A DNA stretch of 64,000 nucleotides from Lentzea tibetensis. Lineage in GTDB: Bacteria > Actinomycetota > Actinomycetes > Mycobacteriales > Pseudonocardiaceae. The notes beneath the pieces are model-generated. The model was not told where the DNA came from. It did not search any database and worked only from the letters and a program-made list of their open reading frames with translations. The stretch covers positions 124,001 through 188,000 of the forward strand of contig NZ_VOBR01000015.1 in assembly GCF_007845675.1 (NCBI RefSeq). The letters run 5' to 3'. The position numbers and the translations under genes are program-made. The stretch's first letter is position 1; each line of letters starts with the position of its first letter. Positions 42,935 through 52,115 of this stretch are shown here, in pieces.

Positions 42935-44710
42935 ATGCGGGCGAAAGTGCTCAGGCTGGCCGCTGCAATCATTGCGGTGACAATCACTTCACCATTTACC
43001 TCACCACCTTCGGCGATGGCGCAGGCGCAGCCGCCGGTCACGCTGAAGGTCGCGATCGTGCAGCAGATCGACTCGCTGAACCCGTTCATCGCGGTGTTCC
43101 AGTCGAGCACCGAGGTCGGGCGGCTGATGTACGACTACCTGACCGCGTACGCGCAGGCCGACCAGAAGGTCGTCGAGGGCGTCGCGAAGACGTGGGAGCC
43201 GTCGCCGGGCAAGCTGACCTGGACGTTCACCGTCCCGGACGGCAAGAAGTGGTCCGACGGCAAGCCGCTGACCGCGCGCGACGTCGCGTTCACCTACAAC
43301 CTGATGCTCACCAACGAGGTCGCCCGCACCGCGAACGGCAGCTTCGTCGCGAACTTCGAGTCCGTGACCGCGACCGACGACCGGACGGTCGTGGTCAAGA
43401 CCAAGGCGCCGCAGATCACGATGACCGCGCTGGACGTCCCGATCGTGCCGCAGCACGTGTGGGAGTCGGTCACCGACATCAAGAACTACGCCAACGACCA
43501 GGTCCCGGTCGTGGGCAGCGGCCCGTTCGTGCTCACCGAGTACAAGGCGGGCGAGTACATCAAGCTCAAGGCCAACCGCTCCTACTGGCGCGGCGCCGCG
43601 AAGTACGACGAGCTGCACTTCGTGTACTTCAAGAACGCCGACGCGGCCGTGCAGGCGCTCGCGAAGGGCGAGGTCGACCTGGTGAACAGGATGGCGCCCG
43701 CGCAGTTCGACTCGTTGGCGGACAAGGAGAACGTCACCCGCAACAAGGCGCAGGGCCGCCGGTTCAACGAGCTGCTGATCAACCCCGGCGCGCAGACGCG
43801 GACCGGGACGCCGATCGGTGACGGCAACCCGGCGCTGCGCGACGTGCGGGTGCGCCGGGCGATCGCCCGCGCGATCGACCTCGACGCGTTGGTGAAGCGC
43901 GTGAACGCCGGGTACGCGGAGGTCGGGACCGGGATCATCCCGCCGGTGTTCCCGAAGTACCACTGGGAGCCGTCGGCCGCTGAGCGCCGGACGTTCGACG
44001 CGGCGGCGGCGAAGGCCGAGCTGGACGCGGCGGGCTACCCGCCCAAGGACGGCGTGCGGCTGTCGTTGCGGCTCCTGGGCCGCGCCGGGCGCGCGTACGA
44101 CGAGCAGGCGTCGGAGTACCTGAAGCAGTCGCTGGCCGACATCGGCATCAAGATCGACGTGCAGCTGGTGTCGGACGACCAGCTCAACCAGACGACGACG
44201 GCGGCGACCTACGACCTGGCGTTCAGCGGGTGGGGCACGAACGTCGACCCGGACTTCATCCTGGGCCTGCACACCTGCGGGCAGCGGCCGGGCGCGGACG
44301 GCACGGGTGGCACGACGGACTCGTACTTCTGCGACGCCGAGTACGACCGGCTCTACGCCCAGCAGCTGTCGGAGTTCGACGAGGCCAAGCGCGTGGAGAT
44401 CGTGAAGGCGATGCAGGCCCGCTTCTACGACCAGGTGCCGTCGGTGGTGCTCTGCTACGAGAACGCTCTCGAGGCGTATCGCAGCGACCGGTTCTCTCGT
44501 TTTCCCGTTCAGCCCCAGACCGGTGGCGTCATCATGGCCCAGAACGGGGTGTGGGGTTACTACGGTGCCGAGCCCGCCGCGCAGTCCGCGTCGTCGGGTT
44601 CCGGTCGTTCGTGGCTGGGCATCGCGGCCGGAGGTGTCGTGGTGCTGGTCGCCGCGGGCGGCTGGTTCGTGGCGCGGCGGCGCAGGGCTACGGCAGAGGA
44701 GCGCGAGTAG
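42935..44710 (+). CDS. ABC transporter peptide-binding protein (DppA/OppA SBP type)
   Basis: A 591-aa extracellular solute-binding protein family 5. Signal peptide MRAKVLRLAAAIIAVTITSP with AMA cleavage; there is no lipobox cysteine, and instead a C-terminal membrane helix (about 562-582, GIAAGGVVVLVAAGGWFVAR) anchors it. Binding-domain hallmarks: WTFTVPDGKKWSDGKPLTAR near 98, DVRVRRAIARAID near 300. First gene of a four-gene importer; its stop abuts the first permease. GAGAGGGG ribosome site. Confidence 0.9.
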   Translation: MRAKVLRLAAAIIAVTITSPFTSPPSAMAQAQPPVTLKVAIVQQIDSLNPFIAVFQSSTEVGRLMYDYLTAYAQADQKVVEGVAKTWEPSPGKLTWTFTVPDGKKWSDGKPLTARDVAFTYNLMLTNEVARTANGSFVANFESVTATDDRTVVVKTKAPQITMTALDVPIVPQHVWESVTDIKNYANDQVPVVGSGPFVLTEYKAGEYIKLKANRSYWRGAAKYDELHFVYFKNADAAVQALAKGEVDLVNRMAPAQFDSLADKENVTRNKAQGRRFNELLINPGAQTRTGTPIGDGNPALRDVRVRRAIARAIDLDALVKRVNAGYAEVGTGIIPPVFPKYHWEPSAAERRTFDAAAAKAELDAAGYPPKDGVRLSLRLLGRAGRAYDEQASEYLKQSLADIGIKIDVQLVSDDQLNQTTTAATYDLAFSGWGTNVDPDFILGLHTCGQRPGADGTGGTTDSYFCDAEYDRLYAQQLSEFDEAKRVEIVKAMQARFYDQVPSVVLCYENALEAYRSDRFSRFPVQPQTGGVIMAQNGVWGYYGAEPAAQSASSGSGRSWLGIAAGGVVVLVAAGGWFVARRRRATAEERE

Positions 44711-45661
44711 GTGAGGATCGCGGGCAAGCTCGGCGGGGCCGTGGTCAGCCTCTCGATGGTCGTCGTGCTGGGGTTCTTCCTCTTCAGGGTGATCCCGGGT
44801 GACCCGGTCGTGTCGTGGACGCGCGGCCGGCCGACGACGCCGGAGATGCAGGCCGCGTTGCGCGCCGAGTGGGGCCTGGACAAGCCCCTGCCGCAGCAGT
44901 TCCTCGACTACCTCGGCAAGCTGCTGCGCGGTGACATGGGCACGTCGTTCACCTACAGCCGCCCGGTGCTGGACGTGATCTCCGAGCGCGTCGGGCCGAC
45001 GCTGCTGCTGGTCGGCACGTCCACGCTCATCGCGGTGCTCCTCGGTCTGTGGCTGGGGATCCGCGGTGCGTGGCGGCGCGACAGCCGCTTCGACCGGGTG
45101 TCGACGGGCGTGGCGCTGACGTTGTGGTCGACGCCGACGTTCTGGCTGGGGATGCTGCTGATGATGGCGACCGGGGACCTGTTCCCGAGTCGTGGCATGC
45201 GGGACACGGACACCGCGCCGGGTTTCTTCTCGCAGGCAGTGGACGTGGCACACCATCTGGTGCTGCCGTCGGTGACGTTGATCGCCGTGGTGTACGCGCA
45301 GTACCAGATGGTGATGCGGTCGTCGTTGCTGGAGGAGCTGCACGCGTCGTACCTGACGACGGCGCGCGCGAAGGGGCTGCGCGACGACCTGGTGCGGCGC
45401 CGGCACGCGGTGCCGAACGCGCTGCTGCCGGTGCTGACCCTGGTGTTCCTGCACCTGGGGCTGGTGGTGGCGGGGGCGATCACGACGGAGACCGTGTTCA
45501 CCTGGCCCGGTCTGGGGCTGTTGTTCTACGAGGCCCTGACCGGGCCGGACTACGCGTTGCTGCAGGGGTTGATGGTGGTGACGGCGGGTGCGGTGGTCGT
45601 GATGAACGTGTTCGCGGACCTGCTGTACCGGGTGCTCGACCCTCGGGTGCGTGCGGCGTGA
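44711..45661 (+). CDS. ABC transporter permease (DppB/OppB type)
   Basis: A 316-aa inner-membrane permease with six membrane helices and an EAA-type cytoplasmic loop (ARAKGLRDDLVRRRHAVPNA, near residue 218) that contacts the ATPase. The opening LGFFLFRVIPGDPVVSWTRG is the classic start of the family. GTG start directly after the binding-protein stop. Between it and the next permease is a 100-bp gap occupied by an 81-bp repeat. Confidence 0.9.
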   Translation: MRIAGKLGGAVVSLSMVVVLGFFLFRVIPGDPVVSWTRGRPTTPEMQAALRAEWGLDKPLPQQFLDYLGKLLRGDMGTSFTYSRPVLDVISERVGPTLLLVGTSTLIAVLLGLWLGIRGAWRRDSRFDRVSTGVALTLWSTPTFWLGMLLMMATGDLFPSRGMRDTDTAPGFFSQAVDVAHHLVLPSVTLIAVVYAQYQMVMRSSLLEELHASYLTTARAKGLRDDLVRRRHAVPNALLPVLTLVFLHLGLVVAGAITTETVFTWPGLGLLFYEALTGPDYALLQGLMVVTAGAVVVMNVFADLLYRVLDPRVRAA

Positions 45662-45676
45662 CGTCACTTCGGGCTC

Positions 45677-45757
45677 GTGAACGGGCCGTTGACTCGACTT
45701 GTCGTGGCACCGGACGCAACCTCGGACGTCCCGCAAAGAGGAAGCGCGGGGGGCGGG
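45677..45757 (+). repeat. 81-bp dispersed repeat, copy 1 (intergenic)
   Basis: An 81-bp segment that recurs in inverted orientation at 51176-51256, differing at about six positions, with the last 41 bp identical. It starts with GTGAACGGGCCGTTGAC, an almost perfect palindrome, then CGACttGTCG, then GC-rich complementary blocks. Here it fills most of the gap between the two permease genes. It would translate in an open frame beginning M/V-N-G-P. Confidence 0.8.
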
Positions 45758-45761
45758 TCGC

Positions 45762-46637
45762 ATGAGCGTGGTCTGGGATCGCCGCCGCACGGCGTGGGCG
45801 GCGGGGTGGCGGGCGTTCGCGGCGCAGCGCTCGGGAGTGGCCGGTCTGGCGCTGCTCGGGCTGGCGGTGCTGGTGGCCGTGCTGATGCCGCTGCTGACCG
45901 GAGCGGACGCGCTGAACGTGGCGCGCGTGGTGGCGCCCGCGTGGGAGCCGCCCGGCTCGGGGCACCTGCTGGGCACCGACCACACCGGACGGTCGGTGGC
46001 GCTGCTGGTGCTCAACGGCACCGCGGTGTCGCTGCTGGTCGGGCTCACCGCGGCCGGGTTGTCGGTGGCGATCGGCACGCTGATCGGGGTCACGGCAGGC
46101 CACTTCGGCGGGTGGTGGGGCGCGCTGCTGATGCGCGTCACGGACTTCTTCCTGGTGATCCCGGCGCTGGTGCTGGCGATCGCGCTGTCGTCGGTGCTGC
46201 CGCGCGGGATGGGCACGATCATCCTGGCGATCGCGCTGACGTCGTGGCCGTCGACCGCGCGGGTGGTGCGGGCCCAGACCCTCGCCGTGGAGGCGCGCCC
46301 GTTCGTCGAGCGCGCCCGCGCGCTGGGCGGCGGGCACCTGCACGTGACCGGCAAGCACGTGCTGCCCGCCGTGCTGCCGCTCGTGCTCGTGAACACCACG
46401 CTGACGGTGGCGTACGCGATCGTCGCCGAGTCGACGCTCGCGTTCCTCGGCCTCGGCGACCCGACGCGGCTGTCGTGGGGCTCGATGTTGCACCAGGCGC
46501 AGCTGCAGGGCGCGGTGTCGAAGGAGGCGTGGTGGTTCCTGCTGCCGCCCGGACTGGGGATCATCGCCGTGGTGCTGGCGTTCACCCTGGTCGGCCGCGC
46601 GCTGGAGACGGTGATCAACCCGAGGCTGCGGGGCTGA
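45762..46637 (+). CDS. ABC transporter permease (DppC/OppC type)
   Basis: A 291-aa permease: N-terminal membrane helix, HLLGTDHTGRSVALLVLNGT near residue 67 (the family's GTDxxGRD-like motif), five more helices and the EAA loop ERARALGGGHLHVTGKHVLP near 180. Forms the channel with the DppB-type partner. ATG at 45762 with GGGGGG upstream, close to the end of the 81-bp repeat. Followed 5 bp later by the ATPase gene. Confidence 0.9.
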   Translation: MSVVWDRRRTAWAAGWRAFAAQRSGVAGLALLGLAVLVAVLMPLLTGADALNVARVVAPAWEPPGSGHLLGTDHTGRSVALLVLNGTAVSLLVGLTAAGLSVAIGTLIGVTAGHFGGWWGALLMRVTDFFLVIPALVLAIALSSVLPRGMGTIILAIALTSWPSTARVVRAQTLAVEARPFVERARALGGGHLHVTGKHVLPAVLPLVLVNTTLTVAYAIVAESTLAFLGLGDPTRLSWGSMLHQAQLQGAVSKEAWWFLLPPGLGIIAVVLAFTLVGRALETVINPRLRG

Positions 46638-46642
46638 GTTCG

Positions 46643-48175
46643 ATGCTGGAGTTGCGGGATCTCACCGTCCACTACGGATCGCGCGCCGCGGTGCGCGACG
46701 TGTCGCTGACCGTCGAGCGCGGCCAGACGCTCGGGCTCGCCGGCGAGTCCGGGTCGGGCAAAACGACGCTCGGTTTGTCGGTTTTGCGGCTTTTGCCGCG
46801 TTCGGCCGAGTTGTCCGGGTCTGTGCTGCTGGACGGCGAGGACGTCGCGGAGATGTCGTGGGGCCGGCTGCGCGCGGTGCGGTGGACGCAGGCGTCGGTG
46901 GTGTTCCAGGGCGCGATGCACGCGTTGAACCCGGTGCGCCGGGTGGGTGCGCAGATCGCGGAACCCATGGAGCTGCACGGGGTTTCGGGTTCGGTGGCCG
47001 AGCTGCTGGAGCAGGTGGAGCTGCCGGCGTCGAAGGCGCGCGCGTACCCCCACGAGCTCTCGGGCGGGCAGCGGCAGCGGGTGATGATCGCGATGGCGCT
47101 GGCGTGCGACCCGAGGCTGATCGTCGCGGACGAGCCGACGACCGCGCTGGACGTGATCGTCCAGGCGCAGGTGCTGGGGCTGATGCGGCGGCTGGTCGAC
47201 GAGCGGTCGCTGAGCCTGTTGATGATCAGTCACGACCTGTCGGTGCTGACGTCCACGTGCGACGACCTGGCGGTGATGTACCAGGGCGAGATTGTGGAAC
47301 GCGGCCGCGCGACGTCGGTGATCTCCTCGCCGCGGCACCCGCACACCGCGGCGCTGGCGGCGGCGTTCCCGACGATCGGCGCGCCCGAGTTCCGCTTCGC
47401 CGGGCAGGCGCCCGTCCGCGAGCCGCTCTTGCGCACGGAAGAACTTCAGGTGAACTTCGGCCCCCTGCGCGCGGTGGACGGGGTGTCGCTGGAGGTGGGT
47501 CGCGGCGAGATCGTCGCGTTGGTGGGGGAGTCGGGTTCAGGCAAGACGACGCTCGCCCGCACGATCATGGGCCTGCAGCGGCCGTCCTCCGGACGGGTGA
47601 TCTTCGACGGTGCGCCGATCCCGCTGAAGGGCAAGGCGCTCAAGGCTTATCGGCGACAGGTTCAGCTCGTTTTGCAGGATCCGACTTCGGCGTTGAACCC
47701 GCGGCATTCGGTGTACGAGGCGGTGGCCGAGGGACTGCGCATTCACGCCATTCCTGGTGACGAGGAATCGCTGGTCACGGCCGCCGTCGAACGGTCGGAG
47801 CTGCGCCCGGCGGAATTGTTTCTGCCTTCCCTTCCGCACGAATTGTCCGGAGGTCAGCTGCAACGCGTGGTGATCGCCGGAGCACTCGCCCTGGGCCCGC
47901 GTCTGCTGGTCGCCGACGAGCCGGTCGCCTCGCTCGACGCCTCGGTGCGCGGGGAGATCCTGGCGCTGCTGCTCCGGTTGCGCGCCGAACTCGAGCTGGC
48001 AGCATTGATCATCACGCACGACCTGGGGCTGGCGTGGAACATCGCGGACCGGGTTGCGGTGATGTATCAGGGCCGGATCGTCGAACAAGGCACGGTGGAA
48101 CAAGTGCTGTTGGACCCTCGTCACGAGTACACGCGCAAGTTGCTGGCCGCCGTGCCGAGCACCACACGCGCGTGA
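46643..48175 (+). CDS. ABC transporter ATP-binding protein, two fused ATPase domains (DppD-DppF type)
   Basis: A 510-aa cytoplasmic protein with two complete ABC domains: Walker A GESGSGKTT near residues 34 and 295, signatures LSGGQRQRV and LSGGQLQRV, Walker B LIVADEPTTALD and LLVADEPVASLD, and His switches in ISHDLS and ITHDLG. It energises import by the two permeases. Fusion of the two ATPases in one chain is common in actinomycete peptide transporters. ATG at 46643. Its stop overlaps the next gene as GTGA. Confidence 0.92.
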   Translation: MLELRDLTVHYGSRAAVRDVSLTVERGQTLGLAGESGSGKTTLGLSVLRLLPRSAELSGSVLLDGEDVAEMSWGRLRAVRWTQASVVFQGAMHALNPVRRVGAQIAEPMELHGVSGSVAELLEQVELPASKARAYPHELSGGQRQRVMIAMALACDPRLIVADEPTTALDVIVQAQVLGLMRRLVDERSLSLLMISHDLSVLTSTCDDLAVMYQGEIVERGRATSVISSPRHPHTAALAAAFPTIGAPEFRFAGQAPVREPLLRTEELQVNFGPLRAVDGVSLEVGRGEIVALVGESGSGKTTLARTIMGLQRPSSGRVIFDGAPIPLKGKALKAYRRQVQLVLQDPTSALNPRHSVYEAVAEGLRIHAIPGDEESLVTAAVERSELRPAELFLPSLPHELSGGQLQRVVIAGALALGPRLLVADEPVASLDASVRGEILALLLRLRAELELAALIITHDLGLAWNIADRVAVMYQGRIVEQGTVEQVLLDPRHEYTRKLLAAVPSTTRA

Positions 48176-48864
48176 TTCCGATCGAACACGCGCGTTATCG
48201 CGCGGCGCTGACGCCTGCCGAGATCGGCCGGGGCGGCGCGGACGGCTGGGTCGCCGTCGAGGACGTGCCGTCGCTGGCGTGGTTGTGCTGGAACGACCTC
48301 GGCAGGCCACCGGGCGTGCTCGGTGAACTGGCCGAGGCAACCGATCCCACGCACATCATGGAGCTGTGCCGGGTGCTGGCCGCCACGTCCACTGTGGACA
48401 CGGCGGCGGTGTGGCGGTACTTGGCCGCGGACTGGTGCGGTACGGGCGAGCGGTCCGATGGGCGGCGGCGGTTCCTGCTGGACCGCGCGATGCGTGGTGA
48501 GGGCATGAACTGGCGGTCGTTCTCGGCGTTGATGGGCACCGACCGGCCAGAGGACGTGGCCGCGGCGTTCGCCCGCGACGAGCCGCTGGTCGGGGTGTCC
48601 GTGATCGGGCTGGCACTGTCCTATCCGGACCCCTGGCTCGTGCTGCCGTTCGTGGCGCGGGCGTTGGACCACAACCGGATCGAGGTGCGCGAGCACGGCG
48701 CCACGGCTTTGGCGCACGTGGCGCGGATCCACGGCGTGGTGTCCGCCGAGTGCCTCGCGGTGTTGAAGCGTCATCCGAACTCGGTCGCCGAAGACGATCT
48801 GTGGACGTTCATCCCGCATCGGAAGCTGCCGGTGTGGCTGTGGTGGCGGGTGCTGGTCTCCTGA
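48172..48864 (+). CDS. hypothetical protein, HEAT-like helical
   Basis: A 230-aa soluble, helix-rich protein with an armadillo/HEAT-like look (FVARALDHNRIEVREHGATA, then ALAHVARIHGVV). No recognised domain. GTG start in a GTGA overlap with the transporter ATPase, so it is co-translated, though the context does not give it a transport role. Its 3' end overlaps the convergent SARP gene by 56 bp. Function unknown. Confidence 0.7.
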   Translation: MIPIEHARYRAALTPAEIGRGGADGWVAVEDVPSLAWLCWNDLGRPPGVLGELAEATDPTHIMELCRVLAATSTVDTAAVWRYLAADWCGTGERSDGRRRFLLDRAMRGEGMNWRSFSALMGTDRPEDVAAAFARDEPLVGVSVIGLALSYPDPWLVLPFVARALDHNRIEVREHGATALAHVARIHGVVSAECLAVLKRHPNSVAEDDLWTFIPHRKLPVWLWWRVLVS

Positions 48865-51800
48865 ACGTCGCGACCAGCAGGCCCGGTTCGGGCTCGATCG
48901 TGCCGGTGCGTTCGAATCCCTCGCGTGCGTAGAGCGTCGTGGCCGGGGTGTTGAGCGCTCCCGTGTGCACGACGGCCGCACGTGGCGGCAGAGCCCTGAC
49001 GAGTCTGCGCGCGAGTCCTTTGCGGAAGTGGCCGGGGTCGACGCACAGCCGGTTGATGTCGAGCTCCTGCGCGTCCTCGTAGGCGACGAACGCGACGGGC
49101 AGCCCGTCGTCGCCGGGAACTCCCAGCCACGTCAGCGGCTGGGCGCGCATCTCGTCGAGCGTCTCGTGCAGCGGCGGGATGCTGTCCGCGCCGATGAGGC
49201 CGGCCTCGACCCGGTACGCCCGCTGCGCGACCTGGTGCACCCGCTCGGCTGTCTCGTCGTCGGTGACGTCGAGGTCCACCACGCCGGCCTCGCCGCTGAC
49301 GGTCTTGATCGCGATCTGGTCGCGTTGCGCCCGCGCCCTGCGCACGGCGTCGGTGAACGCGGCGCGCGCACCGTCGTGGTCACCGCGTGCGGCGGCGATG
49401 CGGCCGCGCGTGAACTGGATGTAGCAGCGGGTCTGCTCGGGCCCGTACCACCCGGACGGGCACTCGTCCCACGCCTGGTCGCACAGCTCCGTCGCCTCGT
49501 CGAGGTGTCCGCGCCGCAGCGCGAGCTCGCCCATGCCGAGGTGGCAGTTGGCGAGCGACGCACTCGACCCGGCCTGTCGCGCGAGCCCGATGGAGCGCCG
49601 GTAGTCGGCTTCGGCGCCCGCGAGGTCGCCGAGCGTGGCCAGTGCCGTTGCTCGCACGCACAGCAGGTCGGCCAGGTCTTCGGCCGCGTCGAGCTCCTCG
49701 ATCAGGTGCCGCGCCTGGTCCGCGCGCTCCACGGCCCGCTCGGGATGTCCGGTGAGCAGGGCGATCTCGGCGAGCTGCGCGAGACCGAGCGAGGTGCCCC
49801 ACCGGTCGCCGACGGCCTGGAACTGCACGACCCCGTCGGCGAGCAGACGCTCGGCGGCCGTGATGTCCTGCTGCTGCAACGCCATCAACCCCTCACCGAG
49901 CCGCGCGAGCGCGAGGCTCCACGGGTCGGCGCCGAGCAGGCCGTAGCGGCGTTCCATGTGGTCCAGTCCGACGCCGGTGGGCGCGCCGGTCGCCATGCCC
50001 CAGATCATGGTCATGATCGGGTAGCGCGGCGGGGCGTCGAGCGCGTCGGTGAGCCGGGTGGTGAGGCGCATGCGGGCGGTCTGGTCGCCGGTCGCGACGG
50101 GCCACGCGATCAGCAGCGCCATCGCGTACTCCTCGGACATGCCGGGAACCGGGGTGTCGCCGGTGGCGACCAGGAGGTCGTCGGCGAGACGGGCCGCGTC
50201 CGTGCGCAGACCGCGGAACCACCAGTACGTGGTGAGCGCGGCGATCAGCTCGAGCGCGGTGCGGTGGTCGGCGGCGATGGCCCAGCGCACGGCGGCGGTG
50301 AGGTTGTCGTTGTCGCGGGCGAGCCGGTGCAGCCAGGTGAGCTGCTCGGTGCGGCGCAGGTGGGGCTCGGCTTCGCGGGCGAGCGCGAGGAAGTGCGCGG
50401 CGTGACGGGGCCGGATGTCCTCGCGCGCTTTGGCCGCGCAGAACGCGCGAATGGTGTCGAGCATGCGGTAGCGGTCGTCGCTGATCTCGACGAGGGACTT
50501 GTCGACGAGACCGGTGAGGACGTCGACGTCGGCCAGGCCGCACACGGCTCGGATGGCGTCGAGCGAGGCGCCGCCGGTGAACACGGTCAGCTGGGTCGCG
50601 AGGTCGCGCTCGGCGTCGTCGAGGAGGTCCCAGCTCCACTCGACCACGGCCTGCAGGGTGCGGTGGCGGGGTGCGGCGGTGCGGCTGCCGCGGGTCAGGA
50701 GGCGAAACCGGTCGTCGAGGCGCGTGGCGATCTCGGTGAGCGGGAGCGCGCGGGCGCGGGCCGCGGCGAGTTCGATGGCCAGCGGCATGCCGTCGAGTGC
50801 GGCGCAGATCGTGGCGACCACGCGGGCGTCGGGTTCGAGGTCCGGGCGGACGGCCAGGGCCCGGTCGATGAAGAGGCGGGCCGCGCTGGTGGCCTCCAGC
50901 GGAGGCAAGGGGCACAGCGTCTCGCCGGTGATGGCGAGCGGTTCACGGCTCGTGGCGAGCACACGCAGGTTCGGGCACCCGGCGAGCAGCTTCCCCACCA
51001 CGGTAGCGGCATCCGCGATCACGTGTTCGCAGTTGTCCACAACCAGCAGGACAGGACGGTCGGCCAGTGCCGCGGCCAGCCGGTCGACGGCGTCGACCTG
51101 GCCTGCCGGGGAACGCAGGCCGGTCTCGCGGGCGCCGACCGCGGTCAGCACCGCCTGCGCCACCTCGGCACCTGCCCCGCCCCCCGCGCTTCCTCTTTGC
51201 GGGACGTCCGAGGTTGCTTCTGGTGCCACGACTGGTCGCGTGAACGGCCCGTTCACCGCACCGAGGTCGGCGAAGTACACCTCGTCAGGCCACTGACCTG
51301 CGGTTTCCACGGCGAGACGGGTCTTGCCCGCGCCGCCCGGTCCGGTGAGGGTCACCAGTCTGGCCTCGCCGAGCCACTTGGTGACGCGGCGGACCTCGTC
51401 GGTGCGGCCGACGAAACTGGTCAGCTGCGCCGGGAGGCGGCGGGGGCGTTCGGCGCGCAGGACTTCCAGGTGCGCGGCCGCCAGGTCCGGTGACGGGTCC
51501 ACGCCCAGTTCCTCGGCGAGCAGGCGGCGGCCGGACTCGAACACCTCCAGCGCTTCGGCTTGGCGGCCGTCGCGGTGCAGGGCGTGCATCAACGCGGCGC
51601 GCAGGTTCTCGCGCAGCGGGTGCGCGGTGACCAGGTCGCGCAGCGCGGCCACGTCGCCTTCGACGGCGACGGCGTCGATGTGCAGCTCTTCCAGGCGGGC
51701 ACGGGCCGCGGCGGCGAACGGGGTGTCCACATCGGCCAGTGCCGGGCCGCGCCACAACGCCAGTGCTTCGGCACCGCGGCCCTGGGCGACGAGCTCCGCG

Positions 51801-52099
51801 CAGAGCGAGGCGTCCACTGAGGACGGATCGGTGAGCAGGCGGTAGCCGGCCGGGCTGTGCTCGATCACGGCGCCGGGGAGCAGTCTGCGCAGGCGGGACA
51901 CCTGGGACTGCAGCGCGTTGGCCGCGTTCGCGGGCAGGTCTGTTCCGTAGAGGCCGTCGATCAGACGGTCTTGGCCGACGATGCGGCCCGCGTCGAGGAC
52001 GAGCATCGCCAGCAGGGCTCGCAGGCGCGGGGCGCCGATCGGGACGAGTGTCCCGTCGGCGAGCCGCGCCTCGAGCGGACCCAGTACTCCGAAACGCAC
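48809..52099 (-). CDS. SARP-STAND regulator with TPRs and fused GNAT acetyltransferase domain
   Basis: A 1096-aa AfsR-like protein: OmpR-type winged helix (1-90), bacterial transcriptional activation domain (95-215), NB-ARC with Walker A GPGGAGKT at 253-260 and Walker B PVLLVVDNCEHV near 345, helical and TPR repeats to about 950, and a C-terminal GNAT-like domain near 985-1085 (INRLCVDPGHFRKGLARRLV acetyl-CoA loop, ATTLYAREGFERTG). Residues 282-308 are an insertion encoded by the 81-bp repeat, between the first and second NB-ARC strands. GTG start at 52099. Likely pathway-specific activator; target unknown. Confidence 0.85.
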   Translation of the reverse strand: MRFGVLGPLEARLADGTLVPIGAPRLRALLAMLVLDAGRIVGQDRLIDGLYGTDLPANAANALQSQVSRLRRLLPGAVIEHSPAGYRLLTDPSSVDASLCAELVAQGRGAEALALWRGPALADVDTPFAAAARARLEELHIDAVAVEGDVAALRDLVTAHPLRENLRAALMHALHRDGRQAEALEVFESGRRLLAEELGVDPSPDLAAAHLEVLRAERPRRLPAQLTSFVGRTDEVRRVTKWLGEARLVTLTGPGGAGKTRLAVETAGQWPDEVYFADLGAVNGPFTRPVVAPEATSDVPQRGSAGGGAGAEVAQAVLTAVGARETGLRSPAGQVDAVDRLAAALADRPVLLVVDNCEHVIADAATVVGKLLAGCPNLRVLATSREPLAITGETLCPLPPLEATSAARLFIDRALAVRPDLEPDARVVATICAALDGMPLAIELAAARARALPLTEIATRLDDRFRLLTRGSRTAAPRHRTLQAVVEWSWDLLDDAERDLATQLTVFTGGASLDAIRAVCGLADVDVLTGLVDKSLVEISDDRYRMLDTIRAFCAAKAREDIRPRHAAHFLALAREAEPHLRRTEQLTWLHRLARDNDNLTAAVRWAIAADHRTALELIAALTTYWWFRGLRTDAARLADDLLVATGDTPVPGMSEEYAMALLIAWPVATGDQTARMRLTTRLTDALDAPPRYPIMTMIWGMATGAPTGVGLDHMERRYGLLGADPWSLALARLGEGLMALQQQDITAAERLLADGVVQFQAVGDRWGTSLGLAQLAEIALLTGHPERAVERADQARHLIEELDAAEDLADLLCVRATALATLGDLAGAEADYRRSIGLARQAGSSASLANCHLGMGELALRRGHLDEATELCDQAWDECPSGWYGPEQTRCYIQFTRGRIAAARGDHDGARAAFTDAVRRARAQRDQIAIKTVSGEAGVVDLDVTDDETAERVHQVAQRAYRVEAGLIGADSIPPLHETLDEMRAQPLTWLGVPGDDGLPVAFVAYEDAQELDINRLCVDPGHFRKGLARRLVRALPPRAAVVHTGALNTPATTLYAREGFERTGTIEPEPGLLVATFRRPAPATTATPAASDAG
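51176..51256 (-). repeat. 81-bp dispersed repeat, copy 2 (inside SARP gene)
   Basis: Reverse-oriented copy of the segment at 45677-45757. The palindrome GTGAACGGGCCGTTCAC is perfect here. It adds exactly 27 codons in frame to the SARP-STAND protein (V-N-G-P-F-T-R-P...G-G-G). Equal length and high identity of both copies point to a mobile or recently copied element. Confidence 0.8.
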
Positions 52100-52115
52100 C
52101 GGGCTGATTCTTCCC

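Noticed and set aside
43001-47344. A 1447-codon reading frame on the minus strand across the peptide transporter genes
   Set aside because: It is the Arg/His-rich antisense shadow of the well-supported ABC genes and has no ribosome site or domain.
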